From contig NZ_CP013949.1 in the NCBI RefSeq assembly GCF_000296215.2, positions 4,705,501 to 4,769,500 of the forward strand: a stretch of 64,000 nucleotides of DNA, read 5' to 3'. Below the pieces are notes generated by a model that worked only from the letters and a program-made list of their open reading frames with translations, was not told where the DNA came from and ran no database searches. The translations under genes and the position numbers were made by a program. Every line of letters begins with the position of its first letter. The stretch's first letter is position 1. The stretch is from Bradyrhizobium sp. CCGE-LA001 (GTDB lineage: Bacteria > Pseudomonadota > Alphaproteobacteria > Rhizobiales > Xanthobacteraceae). Positions 42,875 to 51,573 of this stretch are shown one piece after another.

Positions 42875-43882
42875 TCAACCCTCCCGCTTGCGAACCGGGG
42901 GGTCGAGCGATTTTAGCACGACACGCCGGATCATGTCGGCATACTCACGGTATTCAGTTGCCCTTGCGTCGTACATTTCGGCGACCGCCGGCCGGCCGCT
43001 GCGGCGCCCGTCGGCGGCCATGCGCTGCACCAGCTCGGCGCGCTCCTCGATGATGCGCAGGGCGACCCGCAAGGCTTCGTCCACGCGCCCTTCCTGCTCC
43101 TTGGCGAGAATATCGGCGGTAAAGGCATGGCCGACCTGGCAGCGGAAGCGCATCGGTCGCGCGTCCTTGACCTCGGACAGCACTCCGCCGCACGCCGGAC
43201 AGGTCAGCGCGACGGGATCGGCGAGCGACACGAGGTTATCACTGCCGATGCGCTCCCCGGCGGCGATCTGCACCTCGAGTCTGATCTCAGGGGGGATCGG
43301 CAAAACAGCCCCAGCCGGCTCTCTGGCCAATTCGGACAGCACGTCGCCCATGGTTGCGCCGGGCACGCAGAGGTCGACCGTCGTGGCCTCCATCGCCCGC
43401 AACGGCATTTCGTCGGAAATGGCATCCGCGGGATCCTGCACCACGGCCATTCCGCCACAGCGCTTGATGGCATTGAGACCGGCCGCACCGTCCGACAACA
43501 GGCCGCTGAGGAGCACGCCGATCACGCGCGGCCCATGATAAAGGGCCGCCGAGCGGAACAGGGCGTCGATCGCGGGACGGACCATGTTCTCGCGCGGCCC
43601 GCGGCCGAGGAAAACGTGATCTTGAGCGAGCAGCAGATGATGGTCGGGCGCGGCAATGTAGATTTGGCCCGGCTCGATTTTCATCCCGTTCTCGGCCTGC
43701 CGCACCGGAAGCTTGGCGGTACTGCTGGCGACCGTCGACAGGATGCCAATGCCCTGCGCAGGAATGTGCAGGACGATGAAGATGGCGGCCGGCAGATCTG
43801 CCGGAAGCCCGGCCAAGATCTGCTTCAATGGTTGGGTGGCGCCGGCCGAGCCGCCGATGACGATGATGTCGCGGTTGCTCAT
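42875..43882 (-). CDS. Stand-alone CheB-type protein-glutamate methylesterase with extended C-terminus
   Basis: 335 residues without a receiver domain. Catalytic segments: IIVIGGSAGATQPLKQIL (Ser), FIVLHIPAQGIG (His) and GVLLSGLLSDGAAGL (Asp). After the CheB domain (about 1-185) a zinc-ribbon-like CPACGGVLSE (about 230) and a helical C-terminus follow. Similar orphan CheBs in rhizobia may demodify transducers or act on other proteins. It is divergent from the response regulator; the ATG region carries an EcfG promoter for that neighbour. Confidence 0.85.
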   Translation of the reverse strand: MSNRDIIVIGGSAGATQPLKQILAGLPADLPAAIFIVLHIPAQGIGILSTVASSTAKLPVRQAENGMKIEPGQIYIAAPDHHLLLAQDHVFLGRGPRENMVRPAIDALFRSAALYHGPRVIGVLLSGLLSDGAAGLNAIKRCGGMAVVQDPADAISDEMPLRAMEATTVDLCVPGATMGDVLSELAREPAGAVLPIPPEIRLEVQIAAGERIGSDNLVSLADPVALTCPACGGVLSEVKDARPMRFRCQVGHAFTADILAKEQEGRVDEALRVALRIIEERAELVQRMAADGRRSGRPAVAEMYDARATEYREYADMIRRVVLKSLDPPVRKREG

Positions 43883-43907
43883 GGAACCCGCCTCTGATTG
43901 CGTCGTT
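43883..43907 (+). promoter_or_regulatory. EcfG (general stress) promoter of the response regulator gene
   Basis: GGAAC (43883-43887), N16, CGTT (43904-43907): exact match to the alphaproteobacterial EcfG consensus. It points at the response regulator ATG at 43971, with a leader of about 57 bases. It begins immediately outside the divergent CheB start codon. Confidence 0.72.
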
Positions 43908-43970
43908 TGCAATTTGCACCAAGGCGGGGCGCCGTCTTATGTTCCTGGGGCTGAAGCGAAGCTGGACGCC

Positions 43971-44375
43971 ATGGCGAGATCCCCCACCCAGTCAGGTCAA
44001 GACATCCAATTAACGGGACGCCGCATTTTCGTTGTCGAGGACGAATATTTCCTCGCCGACGACATCGGCAAGGCATTCCGCGCGCTTGGCGCGGAGGTCG
44101 CCGGACCGGCCGGTGATCTCGAAGACGCACTCAAGATCCTGCACGATGGCGGCGTCTTGGATGCCGCAGTGCTCGACGTGAACATCCGCAATGATATGAT
44201 CTTCCCCATCGCGCGCGAATTGAGGGCGCGTGGGGTGCCTTTCGTGTTCACCACCGGATATGACAAGATCACTGTCGGTCCGGAATTTCAGGACGTCCCG
44301 CTTCTCGAGAAGCCGATTGATGTGGTTGTCATGGCACAGAAGCTTGCTGCGCTCATGGCCGGCCCGAGCATTTGA
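43971..44375 (+). CDS. Single-domain response regulator
   Basis: 134 residues, essentially one receiver domain. Acidic pocket RRIFVVEDEYFLADDIG, phosphoacceptor Asp in DAAVLDVNIRNDMIFP (about residue 69), and switch Lys in PLLEKPIDVVVMAQKL. There is no output domain, so it probably acts by protein-protein contact or phosphotransfer. ATG 43971 is chosen because the region upstream is leader carrying the EcfG promoter; the frame further upstream is a shadow of cheB. Followed 53 bases later by a 63-aa gene. Such EcfG-controlled receivers are typical of stress-response tuning. Confidence 0.9.
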   Translation: MARSPTQSGQDIQLTGRRIFVVEDEYFLADDIGKAFRALGAEVAGPAGDLEDALKILHDGGVLDAAVLDVNIRNDMIFPIARELRARGVPFVFTTGYDKITVGPEFQDVPLLEKPIDVVVMAQKLAALMAGPSI

Positions 44376-44428
44376 CACGCAACGAGGCGTGTTCCTTCGC
44401 CGCAATCACGAGATAGAAGGAACGATCG

Positions 44429-44620
44429 ATGATCTATGCACCCGATACCGCCGTCGACAAGCAGTTGCTGAGCCATTCTCGCGAGCTGGTTCGCGAGGCC
44501 ATGGCGCTGCTCCGCAGCAGCGACCACCTCGTGAGCGCGCAGCGCTTACGTGACGAGTTGGAGCAGGAGCGCGGCAAGCCGACGCCTCGTGACCGCCAGA
44601 GGGCCGGCCGCGACCACTGA
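44429..44620 (+). CDS. Small helical protein downstream of the response regulator (63 aa)
   Basis: MIYAPDTAVDKQLLSHSREL opens a mostly helical sequence (REAMALLRSSDHLVSAQRLRDELEQERGK). Basic/polar end RDRQRAGRDH. GAAGGAACG at 44416-44424 could be its ribosome site. It may be co-transcribed with the response regulator. No known domain. Confidence 0.55.
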   Translation: MIYAPDTAVDKQLLSHSRELVREAMALLRSSDHLVSAQRLRDELEQERGKPTPRDRQRAGRDH

Positions 44621-44647
44621 CTTTGGCGAATTGCGTGTAATCGACGG

Positions 44648-44728
44648 TCAGAGCAGATGCGCAAAGGCGAGCCAGGCGGTCACCGCCAGGCACAGGAGAA
44701 CTGCGGCGTAAGGTAGCGCGACGCGCAA
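44648..44728 (-). CDS. Micro-ORF: 26-residue membrane peptide
   Basis: Frame TTG 44728 to TGA 44648 gives MRVALPYAAVLLCLAVTAWL and six more residues (AFAHLL). GGGAGG lies 6 bases upstream of TTG (complement of 44735-44740). The peptide is one hydrophobic segment of membrane-spanning length. It is 16 bases downstream of the next micro-ORF on the same strand. It is too short for ordinary ORF calling; evidence is the ribosome site and composition. Confidence 0.45.
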   Translation of the reverse strand: MRVALPYAAVLLCLAVTAWLAFAHLL

Positions 44729-44744
44729 GGCTAGCCTCCCCGCG

Positions 44745-44840
44745 TCAGCTCACCATCATCCAGACGATTGCCACCATCATCACGAGGAAACCCGTGATCG
44801 CGGTCGCGATAAAGGCCTGTTCGATGCGATCCATCGCCAT
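44745..44840 (-). CDS. Micro-ORF: 31-residue membrane peptide
   Basis: ATG 44840 to TGA 44745 encodes MAMDRIEQAFIATAITGFLV followed by MMVAIVWMMVS, a short charged cytoplasmic leader and one membrane-spanning helix. GGGGGCTG precedes the ATG by a few bases. Directly upstream of the 26-residue micro-ORF. Such tandem small membrane proteins are often stress-induced, but function here is unknown. Confidence 0.55.
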   Translation of the reverse strand: MAMDRIEQAFIATAITGFLVMMVAIVWMMVS

Positions 44841-44982
44841 TTCAGCCCCCGTATTGTTTCCAGCCGATACAATTTGGCCGTCTCGGGGGCGCTGCGCATT
44901 AGGCTATGTGAATCGGTATCCGCATTCTGTCATTTCGCCGCATTGAGACGTATTCGATCATGCAGATTGCAACGAGATCGCT

Positions 44983-45765
44983 TCACGATCTTGCGGTGCC
45001 CGGCTCGGCCATCTTACGATGCTGCTTGGCCAGCATCTCGTTCGGGGTGACGTTTGCGACCGTGGTCTGGATCTTGTTCTTCAGCCCGGTGACGATGTCG
45101 GCCTCCCCGCGCATCATCGCATCGAAGCCGGCCTTGGCGACGTCATATGCGCCATCTTTCGGTTCGGTGCCGACCTTGGTGTCCATCATGTCGGCGCGGC
45201 GGAAGAATTCGGTCTCGGTCGCGCCCGGCATCAGGCAGGTGACGGTGACGCCGCTGTCGCGCAGCTCCTCTCGGAGCGCGAACGAGAATGAATCGAGGAA
45301 AGCCTTCGAGGCATTGTACACGGCCTGGAAACTGCCGGGCGTGAAGCCGGCGATCGAGCCCGTGATCAGGATGCGGCCCGCATTGCGGCGGAGCATCTCG
45401 TTGCCGGCGCGATGGATCAGATAGAGCGTGCCGGTGATGTTGGTGTCGACGAGATGCCGGATGCGCTGGAAATCCTGATCGAGAAACGCCTTGCCGAGGC
45501 CGATGCCGGCATTGGCGAGCAGCGCCTCGATCGGCCGGTCGCCGACCGCGGCGCAGAGCTTGTCGACGCCTTCAGTGGTGGCAAGATCGGCCTCGACCGC
45601 CTCAACGCTGACGCCGATTCGGCGCAGATCGACCGCCACCCTCTCGATTTGCGGCTCGTCGGCCGCGATGACGAGGTTGAAACCTGCCTGGGCGCAGCAG
45701 CGTGCGAGTTCCAGGCCGATGCCGGTGGAAGCACCGGTGACGACGGCGAGCTGATTGGCGGGCAT
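44983..45765 (-). CDS. Short-chain dehydrogenase/reductase
   Basis: 260 residues. Rossmann motif VVTGASTGIGLELARCCAQAG (about 8-28), LLANAGIGLG, and catalytic Ser-Tyr-Lys ITGSIAGFTPGSFQAVYNASKAFLDSF (Tyr about 153, Lys about 157). NAD(P)-dependent reduction or oxidation of an unknown alcohol/ketone. The VTCLMPGATETEFF tail is typical. It is divergent from the Zn alcohol dehydrogenase gene 159 bases away. Confidence 0.88.
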   Translation of the reverse strand: MPANQLAVVTGASTGIGLELARCCAQAGFNLVIAADEPQIERVAVDLRRIGVSVEAVEADLATTEGVDKLCAAVGDRPIEALLANAGIGLGKAFLDQDFQRIRHLVDTNITGTLYLIHRAGNEMLRRNAGRILITGSIAGFTPGSFQAVYNASKAFLDSFSFALREELRDSGVTVTCLMPGATETEFFRRADMMDTKVGTEPKDGAYDVAKAGFDAMMRGEADIVTGLKNKIQTTVANVTPNEMLAKQHRKMAEPGTARS

Positions 45766-45924
45766 GGTTGTATCCTCGCGATTGAGATGATGACGCCCAA
45801 TCGCTGCCCTGCTCTCTCGTTCCTAATCGCCATCCGGTGCAGTGCGAAGAATTTGCGCGCGCCGATAGCAACCATCGTTCATTCCTGGACTTAGATGGCA
45901 CGTGGTTGAGCCCGGAGGACGAAG

Positions 45925-47100
45925 ATGAAGGCGCTGGTTTGGCACGGCAAGGAGGACATCAGGTGCGACACCGTCACCGATCCTGAAATCCAGGATCCCC
46001 GCGATGCCATCATCAAGGTCACCAGCTGCGCCATCTGCGGATCCGACCTCCACCTCTTTCATAACTTCATCCCGGGCATGCTGCCCGGTGACATCATGGG
46101 CCACGAGACCATGGGCGAAGTGGTCGAGGTCGGCTCCGGCGTCAATGGCAAGCTGAAGAAGGGCGACCGCGTGGTCGTACCCTTCACGATCATTTGCGGC
46201 GAATGCGACCAGTGCAAGCGCGGCAACTTTTCCGTGTGTGAGACCACCAACCGCAAGCGGCATCTCGCAGACAAGGTGTTTGGGCACACGACCGCCGGCC
46301 TGTTCGGCTACACGCATCTGACCGGCGGCTATCCCGGCGGCCAGGCCGAATATCTGCGCGTGCCCTATGCCGATGCGACGCACATCAAGGTGCCTCCCGG
46401 GATTCCCGACGAGCAGTTGCTGTTCCTCAGCGACATCTTCCCGACCGGCTGGCAGGCCGCCGTGCAATGCGACATCGAGCCGACCGACACGGTCGCGATC
46501 TGGGGCTGCGGGCCCGTCGGACAGATGGCGATCCGCAGCGCCATCCTGCTCGGCGCCAACCAGGTGATCGCGATCGACTGCCTGCCCGAGCGGCTCAGCA
46601 TGGCGGAAGCCGGCGGCGCCACAACGATCAATTTCGAGACTGAGAGCGTGCTCGAACGGCTGAAGGAGCTGACCGACGGCAAGGGACCCGAGAAGTGCAT
46701 CGATTGCGTCGGCATGGAGGCGCACGTGATGGCCTCGCTGCCCGACACGCTGCTCGACCGCGCCAAGCAGATGGTGATGCTGGAAAGCGACCGGCCGCAT
46801 GTGCTACGCGAGATGATCTATGTCTGCCGGCCCGGCGGCATCATCTCCGTGCCCGGCGTCTATAGCGGCCTCTCCGACATGCTGCCGATGGGCGCCTTCA
46901 TGAACAAGGGCCTGACGATGCGCACGGGCCAGACCCACGTCAATCGCTGGACCGACGATTTGCTCCGCCGTATCGAGGAAGGCGAGATCGATCCGTCCTT
47001 CGTCATCACCCACACCGTCCCGCTCGAGCAGGGACCCGAAATGTACCAGGTGTTTCGCGACAAGCGCGATTCCTGCGTCAAGGTCGTGCTGAGGCCCTGA
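45925..47100 (+). CDS. Zinc-dependent alcohol dehydrogenase (formaldehyde dehydrogenase-like)
   Basis: 391 residues. Catalytic zinc ligands in [17 protein letters not shown] and [12 protein letters not shown]; structural zinc Cys quartet in [18 protein letters not shown] site [13 protein letters not shown]. The length and the [22 protein letters not shown] block match glutathione-independent formaldehyde dehydrogenase-like medium-chain enzymes. Substrate is inferred only. First gene of an operon: the next start is 11 bases downstream. Confidence 0.9.
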   Translation: MKALVWHGKEDIRCDTVTDPEIQDPRDAIIKVTSCAICGSDLHLFHNFIPGMLPGDIMGHETMGEVVEVGSGVNGKLKKGDRVVVPFTIICGECDQCKRGNFSVCETTNRKRHLADKVFGHTTAGLFGYTHLTGGYPGGQAEYLRVPYADATHIKVPPGIPDEQLLFLSDIFPTGWQAAVQCDIEPTDTVAIWGCGPVGQMAIRSAILLGANQVIAIDCLPERLSMAEAGGATTINFETESVLERLKELTDGKGPEKCIDCVGMEAHVMASLPDTLLDRAKQMVMLESDRPHVLREMIYVCRPGGIISVPGVYSGLSDMLPMGAFMNKGLTMRTGQTHVNRWTDDLLRRIEEGEIDPSFVITHTVPLEQGPEMYQVFRDKRDSCVKVVLRP

Positions 47101-47111
47101 AGGAGCAAGCT

Positions 47112-47681
47112 ATGTTTCATTTCTCCAACATCGTGCGCACCAAGGGTGATCCGAAAATCGTCGAGGGCGGGCCGAGCCTGAAGCGGCCGGAAGACCAGCT
47201 CGCACGTGGGCTGGGCTGGTTCAGCATCGGTCTCGGCATGGTCGAGCTGTTCGCGCCGCGACGCGTCACGGAGACGCTGGGCATGGAAGGCCGCGAGACG
47301 CTGGTCCGCACCTTCGGCGTGCGCGAGATCATGGCCGGGATCATGTCGCTCTCGGTCGAGAAGAATGCCGGCCTGTGGGCCCGCGTCGGCGGCGACGGCC
47401 TCGATGCCGCCGCGCTGCTCTCGGGGTTGACGGCCGACAACCCCAAGAAAGGCAATATCGCGCTGGCGCTGCTGATGGTCGGCGGCATCGCCATGCTCGA
47501 CTATCGCGCCGCGCAGGACACGAAGCCGCGGCGTCCGCCGCGCGATGCCCGACGCAAGCTCTATCCGACCCGCAGCGGCTTTCCCAAGGGGATCGAGAGC
47601 GCCCGGGCCGCGGCAAGGCAGATCGCAGCGCACGCAACGAGCAACGAGGTGAAGCAAAACGATGAGCGTCGAGTCCCGTGA
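47112..47681 (+). CDS. Membrane-associated protein of the cyclase/dehydrase-annotated type
   Basis: 189 residues. Two hydrophobic helices in the middle (ARGLGWFSIGLGMVELFAP and NIALALLMVGGIAMLDY) with the conserved-looking VREIMAGIMSLSVEKNAGLWARVGGD. The N-terminus (MFHFSNIVRTKG) and basic C-terminal tail (RRPPRDARRKLYPTRSGFP) are soluble. In related genomes such genes are labelled cyclase/dehydrase; I do not see that enzymatic fold here. It overlaps the GH13 gene start by 20 bases, so it is operonic. Confidence 0.65.
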   Translation: MFHFSNIVRTKGDPKIVEGGPSLKRPEDQLARGLGWFSIGLGMVELFAPRRVTETLGMEGRETLVRTFGVREIMAGIMSLSVEKNAGLWARVGGDGLDAAALLSGLTADNPKKGNIALALLMVGGIAMLDYRAAQDTKPRRPPRDARRKLYPTRSGFPKGIESARAAARQIAAHATSNEVKQNDERRVP

Positions 47682-49266
47682 CGAAGCTGCGTGGTGGCAA
47701 TCCGCCGTCATCTACGAAATCGCGCTGATCTCCTTCCAGGACTCCAACGGCGACGGCAAGGGAGACCTTGCTGGGCTGATGTCGCGCATCGATTACCTGA
47801 AATGGCTCGGCATCGACGCGGTGTGGCTGACGCCGATCTACAAGAGCCCGTTCCGCGATCTCGGCTACGACATCTCCGACTATTGCTCCATCGATCCTGC
47901 CTTCGGCAGCCTCGATGCGTTCGATCGCCTGCTCGAAGCGCTGCATCGATCAGACATCCGCCTCATCCTCGACCTCGTTCCCAACCACACCGCCGACGAT
48001 CACGCTTGGTTCGTCGAGAGCGCGAGCTCGCCCAACAGCGCCAAGGCCGACTGGTACATCTGGGCCGATGCGGCCGAGAACGGTGGCCCGCCCAACAATT
48101 GGTTGAGCCGCTTTGGCGGCAGCGCCTGGGAATGGTGCGAGGCGCGGCGGCAATATTACTATCATTCCTTCCTGGTCGAGCAGCCCGATCTCAACTGGCG
48201 CAATCCGGCCGTGCGCGCCGCGATCGCCGATACCATGCGCTTCTGGCTCGACCGCGGCGTCGACGGCTTCCGCGTCGATGCCAGCGCGGTCCTGATCAAG
48301 GACGCGCTGCTGCGCGACAATCCGCCGAACCCGCAAGCCGAAGGCAAGCCGCCGCCGCAACGCCACACGCCCGTCTTCACCGATGACCGGCCGGAGACGA
48401 TGCACTGCATCGAGTTCATCCGCGAGGTGATCGACAGCTATCCCGGCCGGATGCTGTGCGGCGAGGTCCAGGGCAAGACCGATCGCATCGGACACTTCTA
48501 CGGCAACGACCGGCCGCGCCTGCATTTGCCGCTCAATTTCGCCCTGCTCGACTCGCAATGGGATGCGCTGTCGCTGCAGGCGACGATCGATGCATATTTC
48601 AACGCCATTCCCGAACGCGCCTGGCCGGTCTGGGTGATCGGCGGCCACGACAAGCAGCGGATCGCGAGCAAGATCGGCGAGGCGCAGATGCGCATCTTGG
48701 CGATGCTGCTGATGACGCTGCGGGGAACGCCGTTCTTCTTCATGGGCGACGAGATCGGTCGCAAGCGCGTTCCTATTCCCTCTGACCGCGTCCGCGATCC
48801 CTTCGAGAAGCTCGTGCCGGGCTATGGCCTCTGCCGCGATCCCGAGCGCGCACCGATGCGCTGGGACGACAGCGATAATGGCGGCTTCACCAAGGGCGAC
48901 CCATGGCTGCCGCTGGAGCCGCCCGATGGAGCGGCCAACGTCGCCGAACAACGGCGTGATGAGCGCTCGATCCTGGCGCTGTTTCGCGCGCTGATGGCGC
49001 TGCGGCGCGAGCATGCGTGTTTGCGCGAGGGCGGGTACGAGCCGCTGCGATCGCAGCATGACGTTCTCGCCTACAAGCGGATTGGCCGCGGCGGCGAGAT
49101 GCTGATTGCGCTGAACATCGCGGCTGAACCGCGGAAATGGCACTGGCAAGGGCGCGGCCGCCTGCTGATGTCCACACATCTCGACCGAACGCCAGAGCCG
49201 CTGCCCGACGCGACCCTCCTGCTGCGCGGCAACGAAGGCGTGATCATTGTGCTAGAGCCTCGGTAA
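47662..49266 (+). CDS. GH13 alpha-glucosidase/alpha-amylase family enzyme
   Basis: 534 residues with a full GH13 catalytic core. Conserved regions: DLVPNHTADDH (region I), GVDGFRVDASAVLIK (region II, nucleophile Asp), MLCGEVQGKTDR (region III, acid Glu) and WVIGGHDKQRIAS (region IV). It hydrolyses or transfers alpha-glucosyl bonds of maltosides, trehalose-type sugars or glycogen fragments in the cytosol. No signal peptide. It is third in the operon led by the Zn alcohol dehydrogenase; in rhizobia such sets relate to compatible solutes or stress, but that is inference. Confidence 0.9.
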   Translation: MSVESRDEAAWWQSAVIYEIALISFQDSNGDGKGDLAGLMSRIDYLKWLGIDAVWLTPIYKSPFRDLGYDISDYCSIDPAFGSLDAFDRLLEALHRSDIRLILDLVPNHTADDHAWFVESASSPNSAKADWYIWADAAENGGPPNNWLSRFGGSAWEWCEARRQYYYHSFLVEQPDLNWRNPAVRAAIADTMRFWLDRGVDGFRVDASAVLIKDALLRDNPPNPQAEGKPPPQRHTPVFTDDRPETMHCIEFIREVIDSYPGRMLCGEVQGKTDRIGHFYGNDRPRLHLPLNFALLDSQWDALSLQATIDAYFNAIPERAWPVWVIGGHDKQRIASKIGEAQMRILAMLLMTLRGTPFFFMGDEIGRKRVPIPSDRVRDPFEKLVPGYGLCRDPERAPMRWDDSDNGGFTKGDPWLPLEPPDGAANVAEQRRDERSILALFRALMALRREHACLREGGYEPLRSQHDVLAYKRIGRGGEMLIALNIAAEPRKWHWQGRGRLLMSTHLDRTPEPLPDATLLLRGNEGVIIVLEPR

Positions 49267-49373
49267 TTGCGGAAGGAACCATCGGCGCCCGACGGAGTCT
49301 CATCCACCAAACCGCGCCCCGGCGCTCGCCCCTTCCAGGCGTCGGGGTCACAGCGTCGGCATGGAGACTGACC

Positions 49374-49553
49374 ATGAGCAAGACGAAGGGATTACGCCAG
49401 CGGATCGTCGGCAAGGCGAAGCAGGCCGTCGGCGAGATTGTCGGCGACCAGGAGCTTCACGATGACGGCAAGGCCGAGGCGGAGCGCGGCCGCGAGGAGC
49501 AGGACAAGCCCAGCGAGCTCAACCCGCTGAAGAAGCTCAATCAGCTCACGTGA
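49374..49553 (+). CDS. CsbD-family stress protein
   Basis: 59 residues, the standard CsbD size. MSKTKGLRQRIVGKAKQAVG then EIVGDQELHDDGKAEAERGREEQDKP, the family signature of a small hydrophilic protein (G-K-x-K-x-x-x-G-x-x-x-G-D-x-x-L-x-x-x-G-K). CsbD proteins are induced by general stress; the molecular role is unknown. GGAGACTGACC precedes ATG 49374. It overlaps the DUF305 gene (GTGA) and is likely coupled to it. Confidence 0.9.
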   Translation: MSKTKGLRQRIVGKAKQAVGEIVGDQELHDDGKAEAERGREEQDKPSELNPLKKLNQLT

Positions 49554-50725
49554 GCGATGGCGCGCGCGCCGCGCTTCCCGATGCTGGCCCGCGCACCGAC
49601 AACGGCGCCGCCCCACCAGCCAAGCCCCGGCGACGCTCGCGCTGGATGGCCGCAGCCGCGCTCGGCCTGATCAGCAGCACCTTCTCCACCATCGTCAGTC
49701 AGCTCTTCGCCGCGCGCATCGGCCGCGATGCGGCGGTCGACTGGATGACGGTCGCCGCCATTCCCGCGCGCGATTGGGCCATCAGCGCCGAGCCGTCGTG
49801 GAGCGCGACGCTTGCCGGCATCGCCTTCCACCAATGGGCCGATTTTTCCTGGGCGCTGGTCTTCTTCGGCGTGCTCGGGCGCTGGACCGCCGATCTGCGG
49901 GCGCTGACGATCCTGCTGCTCGCGCTGCCCTGGGCGGTGTTCACCTCGAGCATCGAATGGTTCGTGCTGGTGCCGCTGTTTCCGTTCTGGCAACCGCTGT
50001 TCACGCTGCAGCAGCCCTACTGGATCGGACTGCTCGTGCACGCCTCATCCGCCGTGATGTATCCACTGTTCACGAGGCTGCGCTGGAGGCGCGGCGCCGC
50101 ACCGGCGCGGGACATCCGTTTCACCAATGCATGGATCACCGGCGCGCTCGCCGCCATCGCGCTGGCCGGAACCGTCGCATTGTTCGGCAACCGCGGTTAT
50201 GAACCGCGGTGGCTGGGCCACGACCGGGATGCCGACCAGACCTATATCCGCCAAATGACCGCGCATCACGTTCAGGGCCTCGAGCTGGCGCGCATCGGTG
50301 CGGAGCGCGCGCAGGATCCGCACCTTCGAAAGCTCGCGATGCTGATGATTGCGAGCCAGACCGGCGAGAACCGGATCTTCGAGAACTGGTGGCTGAGCTG
50401 GTTCGACACCGAGATGCCGGATTGCAGCACCGAGGAGCGCGCGACCATGCCGGGCATGCTGACGCCAGCCGAGATGCGGCAGATCAGAACCATCGCACCG
50501 GAGCGGTTCGACGCCGCCTTCGTCGACGCGATGACGCGCCATCACAAGGGTGCGGTCAAGATGGCCGACGGCATGTGGCGCGGCCGCGGCGATCTGCGTT
50601 TGCGCGTCATGGCTCACGCCATTCGTCATGAGCAGCAGGGCGAGATCGCCCTCATGCAAGGTGTTAGCGGCGTTGCCGCGGTCCGCGCCGCGGTCCGCAA
50701 CATGCTGAGCGACAACGTCAACTGA
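49550..50725 (+). CDS. DUF305 protein with N-terminal membrane domain
   Basis: 391 residues from GTG 49550. The first about 210 residues contain four to five hydrophobic helices (WMAAAALGLISSTFSTIVSQL, TILLLALPWAVFTSS, PYWIGLLVHASSAVMYPLF, AWITGALAAIALAGTVALFG). The last about 170 hold two DUF305 half-repeats: YIRQMTAHHVQGLELARIGA and FVDAMTRHHKGAVKMADGM, with HH motifs suitable for metal binding in the periplasm. DUF305 proteins are ferritin-like helix bundles of unsettled function, often linked with copper. Coupled to csbD. Confidence 0.87.
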   Translation: MSDGARAALPDAGPRTDNGAAPPAKPRRRSRWMAAAALGLISSTFSTIVSQLFAARIGRDAAVDWMTVAAIPARDWAISAEPSWSATLAGIAFHQWADFSWALVFFGVLGRWTADLRALTILLLALPWAVFTSSIEWFVLVPLFPFWQPLFTLQQPYWIGLLVHASSAVMYPLFTRLRWRRGAAPARDIRFTNAWITGALAAIALAGTVALFGNRGYEPRWLGHDRDADQTYIRQMTAHHVQGLELARIGAERAQDPHLRKLAMLMIASQTGENRIFENWWLSWFDTEMPDCSTEERATMPGMLTPAEMRQIRTIAPERFDAAFVDAMTRHHKGAVKMADGMWRGRGDLRLRVMAHAIRHEQQGEIALMQGVSGVAAVRAAVRNMLSDNVN

Positions 50726-50733
50726 TCGATCGG

Positions 50734-51342
50734 CTATTCGCGCCAGAACTCCTCCAGCTCCTCGGCGGTCACGAGATCGACCTGGCCGTGAAAGCGGGTG
50801 CGGTACATCGTCATAAGCGCATCGTGCCCGACATCGGACGAGCTGCACAGTGCGTCCTCGACGATGACGATCCTGAAGCCGAGGTCGACCGCGCTCAGCA
50901 CCGTCGAGAGTACGCAGACATCGGTCTCTGCGCCTGAGATCACAACCGTGCCGACCTTCTTCTCAATCAGCAGGCTCGCAAGTGCGGGATTGCTGAACGC
51001 AGAATACGCCGGCTTGTCGATCACAGCCGCCGGAGGAACGAACTTGTTCAGGGCCGGCACCAATTCGAGTGCGGCGGGCGCAAGCTGCCTGCGCGTCGCC
51101 TGTTGCCAGCGCTGGAAATAATGCTGCCACTGGCCTGGACGGTCTTCCGGATCCTGCGGGGTGATGAAGCGCGTGAAGATCGTTCTGATGGGATGGCAGG
51201 ACACGATCGTCGCGATGGTCGGCAGCACCCGCTCCATCCAGGGCGTCGCCCAGAGTCCGCCGGGAGCAAAAATGTTCTGCATGTCGATGCAGAGGTGAAC
51301 CGCATTCCTGATCTCGGCAACATCCGACGCGCTGTCTCTCAT
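50734..51342 (-). CDS. Isochorismatase-family cysteine hydrolase
   Basis: 202 residues. Catalytic Asp in HLCIDMQNIFAPG (about residue 20), Lys in VIDKPAYSAFSN (about 109), and Cys in GAETDVCVLSTVLSAVDLGF (about 143). These hydrolases cleave amides such as nicotinamide, or isochorismate; substrate unassigned. The C-terminus lies 9 bases from the DUF305 gene end, convergent. It is transcribed alone; no clear terminator is seen. Confidence 0.88.
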   Translation of the reverse strand: MRDSASDVAEIRNAVHLCIDMQNIFAPGGLWATPWMERVLPTIATIVSCHPIRTIFTRFITPQDPEDRPGQWQHYFQRWQQATRRQLAPAALELVPALNKFVPPAAVIDKPAYSAFSNPALASLLIEKKVGTVVISGAETDVCVLSTVLSAVDLGFRIVIVEDALCSSSDVGHDALMTMYRTRFHGQVDLVTAEELEEFWRE

Positions 51343-51573
51343 CGTCCTCCATCCAACTGCTTGAACCGCCCGCGGTCAGCCACAGGCGGCCTCCCCGACT
51401 GCAATGCGTCCCGGCGATGGCCGTTCCTCATCAAGCCATCGTCGGACCAGGGGCGCCTCGAATCGGAGGCCATTTCGCGCCGGGAAGAGAACGTCGCGCG
51501 CGGTCAGGACCGAACACGGCTGGCCCGTTCCAAGCGAGATAAAAAACTGAGGGATTTCAATGCCTATAAGGCT

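Noticed and set aside
45893..45910. Sigma54-like TGGCAC...TTGAGC before the Zn alcohol dehydrogenase
   Set aside because: Spacing is off by one from GG-N10-GC and it would leave only about 15 bases to the start codon.
49274..49300. GGAAC upstream of csbD as an EcfG promoter
   Set aside because: No CGTT or near match at 16 or 17 bases (AGTC/GTCT instead).
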